This document shows positions 1 to 7,911 of a DNA stretch of 34,378 nt, in pieces. Position 1 is the stretch's first letter. Each line of letters begins with the position of its first letter. The stretch is from Elusimicrobiota bacterium (GTDB taxonomy: Bacteria; Elusimicrobiota; Elusimicrobia; Elusimicrobiales; UBA9959), in contig JAJUJA010000009.1 of NCBI GenBank assembly GCA_029267355.1, positions 1 to 34,378 on the forward strand, in the 5' to 3' direction. The notes below the pieces were generated by a model. That model worked only from the letters and a program-made list of their open reading frames with translations, had not been told where the DNA came from and made no database searches. The position numbers and the translations under genes were made by a program.

Positions 1-833
1 AAAGCTTCAGCGCAATAGCTAAGCTCCTCGATCACAGTTTTTAATCTGGCGCAGATGTCATCTGCCTCAGGAATTTTTCCTTCAAGATTTGAAAGGCAGG
101 ACAGCGCCTGGGAAACGGCAGACTGGGCGCTGTTATCCGAATCCTTTAAAAGCTCAAAAGCCCTGCCTGCATGACGGTTTATTCTGTCTTTTTCCTTTAT
201 TTTCAGTATAAGCTCTTCAAGAGCGGAATCTTTCTGCGGGTCAATATTCAATTTCTCTATTTCGCCAAGCTCAAAAGAATACATATCTATAAGTCTTTCT
301 TTTTCGCCTGCCGAAAGAGAGAGAGCTTCAATTTTGGAAGCGATCTCTTTTTTTTCATTATAAGCCTTCAGATATTCCTCTTTTTCCTTTTCAATTGCCC
401 CGAAAGAGTCAATTATATCAAGCTGAATATCGCCGGAAGATATGAAAGCGCTTTCATGCTGCCCGTAAAAATCGGCGATTTTAGAGCAGGTCTCCCTGAA
501 CTCTTTCATTGAGACCTGCCTGGAATTGACAAAAAACTTGTTTTTCAAATCCTTGTCCAGAATCCTTTTCAGCGAACTTATAGGCCGGGAATCTCCGCTT
601 TTTATTTCGGCATCTCCGGCGCCTGCCTCAAACTCCGCGTATGCCTGACAAAAGTTTTCTCCGCCGCTTATAAGTTCCGCTTTTGCCTTTCCGCCGAGAA
701 TGAATTCAAGAGCTTCAGCCGCGCTTGATTTGCCGGCTCCTGTTTCGCCTGTTATGACGCAAAGACTGCCGTCAAAATTTATCTCGGCCTCTTTTATCAA
801 AGCGAAATTTTTAATGCAAAGCTTCTTTATCAT
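1..833 (-). CDS. recN: DNA repair protein RecN, N-terminal part (cut by window edge)
   Basis: RecN is an SMC-like ATPase that acts in recombinational repair of double-strand breaks. My translation from the ATG at 833 gives an SMC-type start (MIKKLCIKNFALIKEAEINF) with a Walker A motif GETGAGKS at about residues 30-37. It continues with the RecN-typical FYGQHE segment and a helix containing FELGEIEKL, then enters the coiled-coil region. The frame stays open for 277 codons to the window edge, so the C-terminal Walker B half is missing. The ATG overlaps the nadK stop by four bases (ATGA), which fixes the start and implies translational coupling. nadK-recN adjacency is common in bacteria. The family is usually about 550 residues long, so roughly half is visible. 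Confidence 0.93.
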   Translation of the reverse strand, partial: MIKKLCIKNFALIKEAEINFDGSLCVITGETGAGKSSAAEALEFILGGKAKAELISGGENFCQAYAEFEAGAGDAEIKSGDSRPISSLKRILDKDLKNKFFVNSRQVSMKEFRETCSKIADFYGQHESAFISSGDIQLDIIDSFGAIEKEKEEYLKAYNEKKEIASKIEALSLSAGEKERLIDMYSFELGEIEKLNIDPQKDSALEELILKIKEKDRINRHAGRAFELLKDSDNSAQSAVSQALSCLSNLEGKIPEADDICARLKTVIEELSYCAEA

Positions 834-1651
834 CGCCTCTGACCCCAGCTTAATTTCTCCCTTAAAACCTTGAACCATGAGTAATTTTCCGGCACGGCTG
901 AGACAAGCGTAAACGGAGATTTTTTTATCTTTACGCTCTCTCCTGAATTGAGAGTGAAATTCTCCTGTCCGTCAACGGAAACTGTAACCTTTATGTCTTT
1001 TTCGCTTTCCTCGCAAAAAATTATTTCAAGCTCTTTCTCGGCAGACAGAACAAGAGGCCTGTGCGTCAAAGTATGCGGACATATGGGCGAAAGGCAAAAA
1101 ACGTCTGCTGTCGGGATTATTATCGGTCCCATGGCCGCAAGCCCATAAGCAGTAGAACCGGTTGGAGTGGATATTATAAGCCCGTCTCCGAAATATGAGC
1201 TCAAAAATTCTCCGGCATAGCCGGCTTTAAGATGAAAAGCTCTGGGTTGAGGGCTTCTCAAAACGCAATCGTTCAAAGCGTAATAAACGCTGTCTCCGGA
1301 GCTGACTTCAAGAAAAGATCTTTCAACTTTCTTGAATTTTCCTTTGATTACTTTGATAAAGAAATCTCTGAAATCTCCCGGCTCCACGGAGCTTAAAAAG
1401 CCAAGGCCCCCGGCATTTACGGCTATAAGCGGCGTTTTACTGCCGGCCAGACATCTTGCGGCATAAAGAGCCGTTCCGTCTCCGCCCGCGCTCACCGCTA
1501 TGTCGGCATTTTCCCGCGGAGCTTCTCTCTTGTTTACGCAAAGTTTTTCAGTTTTTATTCTGTGTTTTTCCAGAAAGGCCACTGCGCTTTCAGTAAATCT
1601 TATGGCGCTTTCTCTTTTTGAATTGTAAAAAAATGCGGCTTTTTTTATCAT
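830..1651 (-). CDS. nadK: NAD kinase
   Basis: This 273-residue protein phosphorylates NAD to NADP in the cytoplasm. Family marks are clear: GGDGT at residues 56-60 (nucleotide-binding and catalytic loop), NAGGLGFL at about 79-86, an ALND segment near 125-128, and STPTGSTAY at 161-169. The CPHTLTHRPLV segment near residue 190-200 is also typical. Length is normal for a bacterial NadK. The ATG at 1651 is preceded by a purine-rich GAAAGAGG ribosome binding site about six bases upstream. The gene lies 33 bases after comEC and overlaps recN by four bases, so it is part of the dnaX-recR-comEC-nadK-recN operon. Confidence 0.95.
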   Translation of the reverse strand: MIKKAAFFYNSKRESAIRFTESAVAFLEKHRIKTEKLCVNKREAPRENADIAVSAGGDGTALYAARCLAGSKTPLIAVNAGGLGFLSSVEPGDFRDFFIKVIKGKFKKVERSFLEVSSGDSVYYALNDCVLRSPQPRAFHLKAGYAGEFLSSYFGDGLIISTPTGSTAYGLAAMGPIIIPTADVFCLSPICPHTLTHRPLVLSAEKELEIIFCEESEKDIKVTVSVDGQENFTLNSGESVKIKKSPFTLVSAVPENYSWFKVLREKLSWGQRR

Positions 1652-1684
1652 TTATCGCCTCTTTCCATAATAATTTACAATATT

Positions 1685-3448
1685 TTAGGACCCGTCAAAA
1701 GACTTGTAAGGCAAAAAGCCGTATTCAAGCTCCTGCCGCAGCCCGCTGTATCCTGATTCTCCGTTTTTAAATTGAACAGTAAAAGGCCATGCCTTTTCTC
1801 CAGCCCACAGCCCGTTTATCTCTTCATCTCCCCAAGAATGCCAGAGAGGAGCGTAAACTTCGCTTTTAAGCTCATTTTTAAGGCATAAGGCGGTCTCCCT
1901 GTCGTATTTGCCCTCATAAAAAGCGCCGGAAAGGCGGAGAAAACCGTATGAATAAACAGCTCTTTTTATTTCTTCGCACAGACCGAGCGGATTTACTATA
2001 AAAAGTCTTCCTTCCCTTGATACAAAAACGCTTCTTTCTCCGTGAAGATAAAATTCTTTTTCAAAAGGCTTGTTAAGCCGTATTGTCCGCAAGGCCAGAG
2101 AAAGTGCAAGACATAATAAGGAAACAGCCGCAATAACCCTCTTATTTTTAAATAAAGTCCAGTGCAGAATAACGAAAATCAGCAGAGATATCGAAAAAAG
2201 AACAAAGAGGCCGGTATTTGGAACTTCAATGACTGAAAACTTGAGACCGGAGAAAAAATCAGCCGTATAAATGAGAATTTTCGCAAGAAGAGAAGGAAGA
2301 AAAAATATAAATCCTGACATTTTTTGAAATATCATTGAGAAAAGGGCGGCGCCGAGGCCAAGAGGAAGCAGAAGAGCAGCCGCCGGAACCGCTATCATAT
2401 TTGATATCAAGCCGCCGATTGATATGAAGTTGAAATAATAGATCAAAACCGGCAAAAGGGCCAGTTGAGCAAAAAAACTGACAAAAAAAAGATTGATTAG
2501 AAATGAAACGAGTCCGTTTCTTTTTGCCGCAAAAAAATCTTTTCTGCAGCCGAAACCGCAGGCAATACCGTAAACGGCCAGCACAGACATCTGAAATCCC
2601 GCGTCAAAGAGATAATTAGGATCAATGAGCAAAAGACACAGGGAAGCTATAATAAGAGCCTGAAATACATCCTTTTTTCTTTCCATTAAAAAAGCAGTTA
2701 TGGCTGCCGCAGCCATAAAGAAGGCTCTGACCAGAGGAGGGTCAAGGCCGCAGACAAAAACATAAAAAGCGCAAGCCAGAAGGCCGGCCATGCGGCTGAA
2801 AACTCTGCCGAAACCGGCAAATCTTAAGGCAAAGAAAAAAAAGCCCATCAGGGCCGCCACATTTCCGCCTGAGGCCACCAGCAAATGCGCCATGCCTGAA
2901 AGAGAAAAAGCCTTTGAAATCTCCCTGTCATTTTTCTTTTTTACACCAAGAATCACTCCGGCCATGACAAAGGCCTCTTTACTGCTCAGATTTTTATCAA
3001 ATGCCTCAAGCATTTTCTCTCTTACTTTGGATGCCGCATAAACAGGATAGAAAGCTCGTTTTTTTAAGGCGGCCTTTTCGCCTCTGGCTTCAAGAAAAAT
3101 TCCTTTATTTTGCAGAAAAAGACGCCAGTTAAATGAGCCCGGATAGTACCTCCAGTACGGTCTTAAAATTTCAGCTGTAAAGCAAACTTCATCATAAAGA
3201 GAAATTCCGCCCTTTTCATTAAGGTAGGCCATGAATTTCCTTTTTTCGCCGGCATAAAAAGAGCTGAATTCAAAACGCCATCTGCCTGCGCTTTCCTGCG
3301 GATATGAAAGGATCCTGCCGCACAGCGTATCAGAGACATAATAAATCCTCTGCTCTTTTTTGCCTTTTAAAAAATTGAGAAAAATAATCGCAGAAACAAA
3401 AACGCAAAGCAATATAAAAAGCGGACGCCTGTAATAGGAAAGAAGCAA
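1685..3448 (-). CDS. comEC: ComEC/Rec2-family DNA uptake channel, short form
   Basis: This 587-residue polytopic membrane protein matches the ComEC/Rec2 family, which moves single-stranded DNA across the inner membrane during natural transformation. The N-terminal part (about residues 1-135) has membrane segments followed by a DUF4131-like soluble stretch. The Competence domain follows, with the signature GMAHLLVASGGNVAAL at about residues 181-196 and many later membrane segments, including MSVLAVYGIACG. The last 120 or so residues are soluble but show no HxHxDH metal motif, so the metallo-beta-lactamase-like domain of long ComEC proteins is absent. The start appears to be TTG at 3448, behind a G-rich stretch and 19 bases after recR. 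A non-transformation role is possible because no pilus or other com gene is visible nearby. Confidence 0.85.
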   Translation of the reverse strand: MLLSYYRRPLFILLCVFVSAIIFLNFLKGKKEQRIYYVSDTLCGRILSYPQESAGRWRFEFSSFYAGEKRKFMAYLNEKGGISLYDEVCFTAEILRPYWRYYPGSFNWRLFLQNKGIFLEARGEKAALKKRAFYPVYAASKVREKMLEAFDKNLSSKEAFVMAGVILGVKKKNDREISKAFSLSGMAHLLVASGGNVAALMGFFFFALRFAGFGRVFSRMAGLLACAFYVFVCGLDPPLVRAFFMAAAAITAFLMERKKDVFQALIIASLCLLLIDPNYLFDAGFQMSVLAVYGIACGFGCRKDFFAAKRNGLVSFLINLFFVSFFAQLALLPVLIYYFNFISIGGLISNMIAVPAAALLLPLGLGAALFSMIFQKMSGFIFFLPSLLAKILIYTADFFSGLKFSVIEVPNTGLFVLFSISLLIFVILHWTLFKNKRVIAAVSLLCLALSLALRTIRLNKPFEKEFYLHGERSVFVSREGRLFIVNPLGLCEEIKRAVYSYGFLRLSGAFYEGKYDRETALCLKNELKSEVYAPLWHSWGDEEINGLWAGEKAWPFTVQFKNGESGYSGLRQELEYGFLPYKSFDGS

Positions 3449-3467
3449 TAGCCCCCCGGAAAAAATC

Positions 3468-4055
3468 TCAAAATTTCCTGCGTCCCTGAAGAGAATGCTT
3501 AAGCGTAAGCTCGTCCATATAATTTATATCCCCCCCAAGAGGAACGCCAAAAGCTATTCTGGAAATTTTCTCAGCCTTCTCTTCAAGAAGAGTTTTTATG
3601 TAAGAGGCGGTGGTTTCGCCTTCAGCGGAAGGATTGGTCGCTATTATTATTTCCTTGACCGGCGATTTTTCAACTCTTTCGATAAGCTCTTTCAATCTTA
3701 AAGAACCGCCGTCTAGGCCGGCGGCCGGAGAAAAGACGCCGCCCAAAACATGATAAAGGCCCTTATAAAAACCGGTTTTTTCTATGGCCTCAAGATCCTG
3801 TACGCTTTCAACTACGCAAATAGTATCCTGAATCCTTTGAGTATCAGAGCATATTTCGCAAAGCTCTCCATCGGAGTAGTTGAAGCATCTCGGACAAGGC
3901 TTGACCTGCCGGCGAACCTCTTGCATAGCCGCAAAAAGATCCGACATTTCAGATTCTGAAGCTCTGGCCACATAAAGCGCAAATCTCTCAGCCTGTTTCG
4001 GCCCGACTCCGGGCATTTTCCTGAAGCACGATATAAGCCGGCTGAAAACTTTCAT
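3468..4055 (-). CDS. recR: Recombination mediator RecR
   Basis: RecR works with RecO/RecF to load RecA at single-stranded gaps. The 195-residue product has the normal length and order: an N-terminal helix-hairpin-helix region (MPGVGPKQAERFALY, about residues 14-28), a four-cysteine zinc finger (C54, C57, C66, C69) and a Toprim domain starting near residue 79 with VVESVQDLEAIE. The later segment EIIIATNPSAEGE is also classic RecR. Its ATG at 4055 overlaps the dnaX stop by four bases. In many bacteria a ybaB/EbfC gene lies between dnaX and recR; there is no room for it here. Confidence 0.96.
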   Translation of the reverse strand: MKVFSRLISCFRKMPGVGPKQAERFALYVARASESEMSDLFAAMQEVRRQVKPCPRCFNYSDGELCEICSDTQRIQDTICVVESVQDLEAIEKTGFYKGLYHVLGGVFSPAAGLDGGSLRLKELIERVEKSPVKEIIIATNPSAEGETTASYIKTLLEEKAEKISRIAFGVPLGGDINYMDELTLKHSLQGRRKF

Positions 4056-5710
4056 TTTTCCTTTTCTCTCTTTTTAATTTTATGGACCTTGACAAGCGAA
4101 TCTTTAAAAACTTTTGAAATCTTCTTATATTCGGGAAAAATATCCTTCGGGTCCTGCGAATTTACATCCTGCCAGTTAAGAGCGCTTTCTTGCCGCCTTA
4201 ATTCCTGCTGATTTTCTCTCGGCGCCGGATTTGAGACATCAATAATTTCCTCCTGCGTGGGCTTATTTTTGAAAAGCAAAGACACGGGTCTTCCGGCTAT
4301 TTTTGAAACGACGGAGGATATATACTCTGATTTCTTTGAGCAATAAACCATAGGGAAATCCTTTTCAAAACGCAATTCCCATTCATTTTCCCTGAAAATG
4401 GCGGTACAATCGGATAAAAAATTTGAAAGAGCGGGGTCCTGTGAAGCTATTATCTCAGCGGTTTTTTGCCATATCTGAGACGGATGCAAGACTTCCCCGG
4501 CCGGATTTAAAACCTCAGTTTTTTTTTCCGGCTTTGCGGGTTCTGCAGCTTTAGGCTCTTTTTTTTCAATGCTCTGAAATGAAGGAGCAGCAGTATAGTT
4601 CCCGGCTATAGCCGATTCCGCCGATTCAAGACGCCTGACCAGAGCTTCTATATCCACAGGCGTCTCTATGACGGTATAAAGGGCCATCTCAAAAGAAAGC
4701 AGGGGATTGTCTGAGAATTTCAATTCCTCCATTATCCTGTTCATTTTTCTTGACAGCTTAGCGAAGGCATAAGGGTTGTGCCCCTGCGGAACATTGAAAG
4801 ATGAAGATGAAAAATTATTCGCCGCAAGGAAGGCCTGGGCGAAGTAATTCCTCAGCTCCCTTAAGATGGAAAAAGTTTCAAATCCTTCTTTTGAAATCGT
4901 CCTGAAAATCGAGTTAATTGAGGCAGCATCCCTGTTTAAAACTGCCGCGGCCAGATTTTCCACTATTTCAGCCGGAGGCAGGCCCAAAGTTTCAAAAGTA
5001 AAATTTTCGTCTATTTTGCCCTTTGAAAATGAGGCTATTCTATCTAAAATTGTAAGGGCGTCTCTCATAGCGCCGCCGCAGGAAGAGGCTATCATCTCAA
5101 GGGCTTTCGGCTGATATTCAAATTTTTCCTTTTCGCAAATTTCGGCGAGCCTGTTTTTAAGCTCATCAACAGATATCGGCTTAAACCTGAAAGTCTGGCA
5201 GCGCGATATTATAGTGGCAGGCACCTTGTTTATTTCAGTCGTCGCCATTATAAAAACAGCATGGGCAGGAGGTTCCTCAACCGTTTTAAGCAGAGCATTG
5301 AAAGCGCTGTTTGAAAGCATATGAACTTCATCAAGTATGTAAATCTTGTACTTGTCTCTGGAGGGGGCTATGTTTATGTTGTCTATTATGACATCCCTTA
5401 CGTTTTGAACCTGAGTATGGCTGGCTGCGTCTATTTCCAGCACATCCAGCGAACGGCTTTGGGATATTTCAAGGCAGGAAGGGCATTGTCCGCAAGGGTT
5501 ATTATTTTTCAGCTTATGGCAATTGAGAGTTTTAGCCAGTATTCTGGCGCTTGATGTTTTGCCGCAGCCTCTGGGACCATAAAAAAGAAAAGCTTTGGCT
5601 ATGCGGCCGCTCTCAACCGCATTCTTGATTGTTTTAACGAAAGCATCCTGCCCTACAAGGTCGTCCAAGACTTGAGGGCGGTACTTAAGAGCAAGATTTT
5701 CGTAAGCCAT
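4052..5710 (-). CDS. dnaX: DNA polymerase III subunit gamma/tau
   Basis: DnaX is the clamp-loader ATPase of the replicative polymerase. The N-terminal start LALKYRPQVLDDLVGQ is typical. Walker A GPRGCGKT is at residues 45-52, zinc-binding cysteines are at C64, C73, C76 and C79, Walker B with DEVH is at about 127-130, and an ISRCQ sensor/arginine-finger segment is near 167-171. The region after about residue 375 is variable and charged, as in tau tails. At 552 residues it is a full-length form. No strong Shine-Dalgarno precedes the ATG at 5710, but the start matches family alignments from memory. I did not see an obvious slippery A-run frameshift site. It is the first gene of the dnaX-recR-comEC-nadK-recN operon. 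Confidence 0.96.
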   Translation of the reverse strand: MAYENLALKYRPQVLDDLVGQDAFVKTIKNAVESGRIAKAFLFYGPRGCGKTSSARILAKTLNCHKLKNNNPCGQCPSCLEISQSRSLDVLEIDAASHTQVQNVRDVIIDNINIAPSRDKYKIYILDEVHMLSNSAFNALLKTVEEPPAHAVFIMATTEINKVPATIISRCQTFRFKPISVDELKNRLAEICEKEKFEYQPKALEMIASSCGGAMRDALTILDRIASFSKGKIDENFTFETLGLPPAEIVENLAAAVLNRDAASINSIFRTISKEGFETFSILRELRNYFAQAFLAANNFSSSSFNVPQGHNPYAFAKLSRKMNRIMEELKFSDNPLLSFEMALYTVIETPVDIEALVRRLESAESAIAGNYTAAPSFQSIEKKEPKAAEPAKPEKKTEVLNPAGEVLHPSQIWQKTAEIIASQDPALSNFLSDCTAIFRENEWELRFEKDFPMVYCSKKSEYISSVVSKIAGRPVSLLFKNKPTQEEIIDVSNPAPRENQQELRRQESALNWQDVNSQDPKDIFPEYKKISKVFKDSLVKVHKIKKREKEK

Positions 5711-5736
5711 ATAGATAAAGATACGGCAGAACCTGG

Positions 5737-5775
5737 GCGCGGCAGCTTAAAAAACAGAACCGAAAGACGCCGCGC
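5737..5775. repeat. GC-rich inverted repeat upstream of dnaX
   Basis: A perfect 7-bp inverted repeat (GCGCGGC / GCCGCGC, 25-base loop) lies between the beta-barrel gene and dnaX. No T-run follows either arm, so it is not a standard intrinsic terminator. It could reduce readthrough or act as a leader structure of dnaX. I found no convincing promoter in this 86-base gap. Confidence 0.4.
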
Positions 5776-5796
5776 TATTTAACTTAACTGACCTTA

Positions 5797-6666
5797 TTAA
5801 AACTTGAGGCCGGCTGAAAAAGAAAGAAAATTATTTCTGTCGCCGCCGGCTTTATAAGTCTGCCATGAAACGGTGGCGCCGACCATATTGAAATCAAGAT
5901 AAGCTCCAAGCCCGTATGTATTCAAGTCATCAATGTTTGAAAGTTTAAACTTGGTCTTATTATATGAGATGAAGGGCGTAACCATAGGATAGCCGAGAAG
6001 ATCAAGCTTTAGATTGAAATTGGACTTGGGATAGCCGACCACATAAGAGTTCAAACCGGTCAATCTCTGATTCATAGCCAGGCCGGCATTGGCAAGAGTG
6101 AGCGTTTTATCATAGCTTGAAGCCGTATATGAAGCCGAAATCTGAGCCATAAGCACCTTGGCGCCGGCAAACAAAGAAGCGTCCAATTGGCCGATATCTT
6201 TGGAATTTGAAGTATGCGCTGTATAGTTCAAGCCGGCTCCCAAATCTATCTGAGTCACGCCTGAAGCGCTGTGACCGCCGTAGCCGGAATTCGGGCCCGC
6301 CATTCTTGTTTTGCCGCCCGATGTCGGATTAAGCGAAAAGGTTATGTCCGCGCCGGCAAATTTATTTTCATATTTGCCAAGCAGCGTATTTTCAACTTCC
6401 GGAGTAAGGCCTGCGGCAAAAGACAGAGTATAAAGAGACTTTTCAAAGCCTATCCTTGCCGAATATTTTCTGTAAGCGTCAATGCCGTCCGCTTCATAAG
6501 AAGAATACTCCGGTTTCACCCAGAAACCGCCTGTTCCTATTTTGGCATAGGCGTCCTGGCCTTTATAGCCGTCAGTACCGCTGGTATAATTTAAACCCGC
6601 GTCAAAATATGACCAGCCGGCGGCCGAAAAGATAAAAAGAGCCGCGCATACGATTGTTTTTTTCAT
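5797..6666 (-). CDS. Probable outer-membrane beta-barrel protein, unknown function
   Basis: The 289-residue product starts with a signal peptide (two Lys, then a hydrophobic stretch VCAALFIFSAAGWS; cleavage probably around residues 16-20). The rest is made of alternating polar and hydrophobic short strands rich in Gly, Tyr, Asn and Lys, with no internal hydrophobic helix. It ends in Phe (SFSAGLKF), the usual terminal residue for outer-membrane barrels. It is not named because I recognise no family. It begins 9 bases after the deoxyhypusine-synthase-like gene and should share its promoter at 7817-7845. A soluble periplasmic beta-rich protein cannot be excluded. Confidence 0.65.
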   Translation of the reverse strand: MKKTIVCAALFIFSAAGWSYFDAGLNYTSGTDGYKGQDAYAKIGTGGFWVKPEYSSYEADGIDAYRKYSARIGFEKSLYTLSFAAGLTPEVENTLLGKYENKFAGADITFSLNPTSGGKTRMAGPNSGYGGHSASGVTQIDLGAGLNYTAHTSNSKDIGQLDASLFAGAKVLMAQISASYTASSYDKTLTLANAGLAMNQRLTGLNSYVVGYPKSNFNLKLDLLGYPMVTPFISYNKTKFKLSNIDDLNTYGLGAYLDFNMVGATVSWQTYKAGGDRNNFLSFSAGLKF

Positions 6667-6675
6667 TTATCCCCC

Positions 6676-7716
6676 TTAGGCGACCTTAGCCGCTTCTTTG
6701 TTCAGATAATCGCTGAAATTTCTGGCTTTCCTTGTTTTCCAAGCGCCTTTGTGATAACCATATCCTGCTATCAAAGGCATAGCCAAAGTGGCCTCGCTGT
6801 AAACCATCTGCTCATATGTGGTTTCAACTTTACCCCATGATGAAGCTTCCTTAAGCGTTGAGCTTGAAAGAGCCCCGTCTCTAACATCGGCTACAGTAAC
6901 CTGTATGGCATATTTATGCATGGGCGCCTCATAGCCGAGTATATCGGCCGCGACAACCGTGTCCTGAGTAAAGTTCTTGGGCACGCCGCCGCCTATCATA
7001 AAAATGCCCGTGTCTTTGGCGGCTATTTTAAGTTTTGTAAGTTCAAGGAAATCCTTGGCGCTGTCCATGGACATATGCTTATCAGGGTTATTCCATTGAT
7101 GCTCCACCATGCCGAAGCCGGCTGAGCAGTCTGAAAAGGCTGGCACAAATATGGGAACTCTCTTTTCATAGGCAGCCAGAACTACCGACTCCTTGTTTTT
7201 GCCGTGCTTGGAAAGATATCTGCCCATCTCTTCTATAAATTCTCTTGATGAATAAGGTCTCGGCTCAAGCGAATCTGCTATTTTCTTCATGGTTTCATCG
7301 CAAACTCTCAATTCATCTTCGTCTATAAAAGTGTCGTATATTCTGTCTATATGAAGCTCTCTGAGCTCATTGTCATCTATGCCGTGCCACCAGCCCTTAT
7401 AATGCTTGAAGCCCAGGCCTTCAAAGAAATCCTGGTCAACGATAAGCGCTCCTGTTGAGACTATGGCGTCAACCATGTTGTTTTTAACCATATCATAAAC
7501 GACTTTTTTAAGACCGGCTGAGAAAATCGAGCCGGCCAAAGTAAGTATGACCGAACAATTTTTATCTCTAAGCATCATATCGTATATTTTTGACGCTCTG
7601 GCCAAATCTCTGGCAGAGAAAGCCATATCGTCCATGGCCTCAACCATGGCAACGACATTGTGTTTCTTTATATCTATATGCTTTACAACTTCCTTAAGGT
7701 AATCGCTTTTTTTCAT
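6676..7716 (-). CDS. Deoxyhypusine-synthase-like protein
   Basis: This 346-residue protein belongs to the deoxyhypusine synthase family. In eukaryotes and archaea that family transfers an aminobutyl group from spermidine to eIF5A, using NAD and a covalent lysine. Visible marks are VDAIVSTGA (about 82-90), IGGGVPKNF (about 241-249) and SSWGK (292-296), where K296 aligns with the catalytic lysine. Bacteria have no eIF5A, and some bacterial members make homospermidine instead, so the substrate is unknown. The reading frame extends upstream to 7782, but I place the start at 7716 because GGAGG sits five bases before that ATG and the next residues are family-like. Transcription probably begins at the promoter at 7817-7845. 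The beta-barrel gene follows 9 bases downstream. Confidence 0.87.
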   Translation of the reverse strand: MKKSDYLKEVVKHIDIKKHNVVAMVEAMDDMAFSARDLARASKIYDMMLRDKNCSVILTLAGSIFSAGLKKVVYDMVKNNMVDAIVSTGALIVDQDFFEGLGFKHYKGWWHGIDDNELRELHIDRIYDTFIDEDELRVCDETMKKIADSLEPRPYSSREFIEEMGRYLSKHGKNKESVVLAAYEKRVPIFVPAFSDCSAGFGMVEHQWNNPDKHMSMDSAKDFLELTKLKIAAKDTGIFMIGGGVPKNFTQDTVVAADILGYEAPMHKYAIQVTVADVRDGALSSSTLKEASSWGKVETTYEQMVYSEATLAMPLIAGYGYHKGAWKTRKARNFSDYLNKEAAKVA

Positions 7717-7816
7717 TTTTCCTCCATCTAAAGGTGCCTGCCAAATAGTGCGCAGTAGCATTAAGACCCGCAAACAGATCAAATTTAATCCGTGCTGTTA
7801 GTTTGAAAAGTCTATC

Positions 7817-7845
7817 ATAATATTATATTACTTTGGCGGTTTCAA
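7817..7845 (-). promoter_or_regulatory. Sigma70-type promoter for the deoxyhypusine-synthase-like gene
   Basis: On the minus strand, TTGAAA (7845-7840) and TATTAT (7822-7817) are separated by 17 bases. Each box matches 5 of 6 consensus positions. Initiation near 7810 would give a leader of about 95 bases before the ATG at 7716. The promoter lies just after the terminator of the upstream cluster, so this two-gene unit is likely independent. Confidence 0.75.
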
Positions 7846-7868
7846 TGAAAGAGTCATTTACTACAAAC

Positions 7869-7899
7869 AAAAAAGCCCCCGGTAACGGGGGCTTTTTTT
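7869..7899 (-). terminator. Intrinsic terminator ending the A-F cluster
   Basis: A perfect hairpin has a GC core GCCCCCG / CGGGGGC and a GTAA (plus strand) or TTAC (minus strand) loop. It is flanked by six A and seven T, so it can work in both directions. It starts 12 bases after the stop codon of gene F (7912), where a terminator of the minus-strand cluster is expected. Confidence 0.93.
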
Positions 7900-7911
7900 G
7901 AAAGGATAGTT

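Noticed and set aside
171-512. Plus-strand open frame near the left edge
   Set aside because: It is antisense to recN, which has clear Walker A and family motifs on the minus strand.
7717-7782. N-terminal extension of the deoxyhypusine-synthase-like protein
   Set aside because: GGAGG just before the ATG at 7716 and family-like sequence from that point make the shorter form much more likely.
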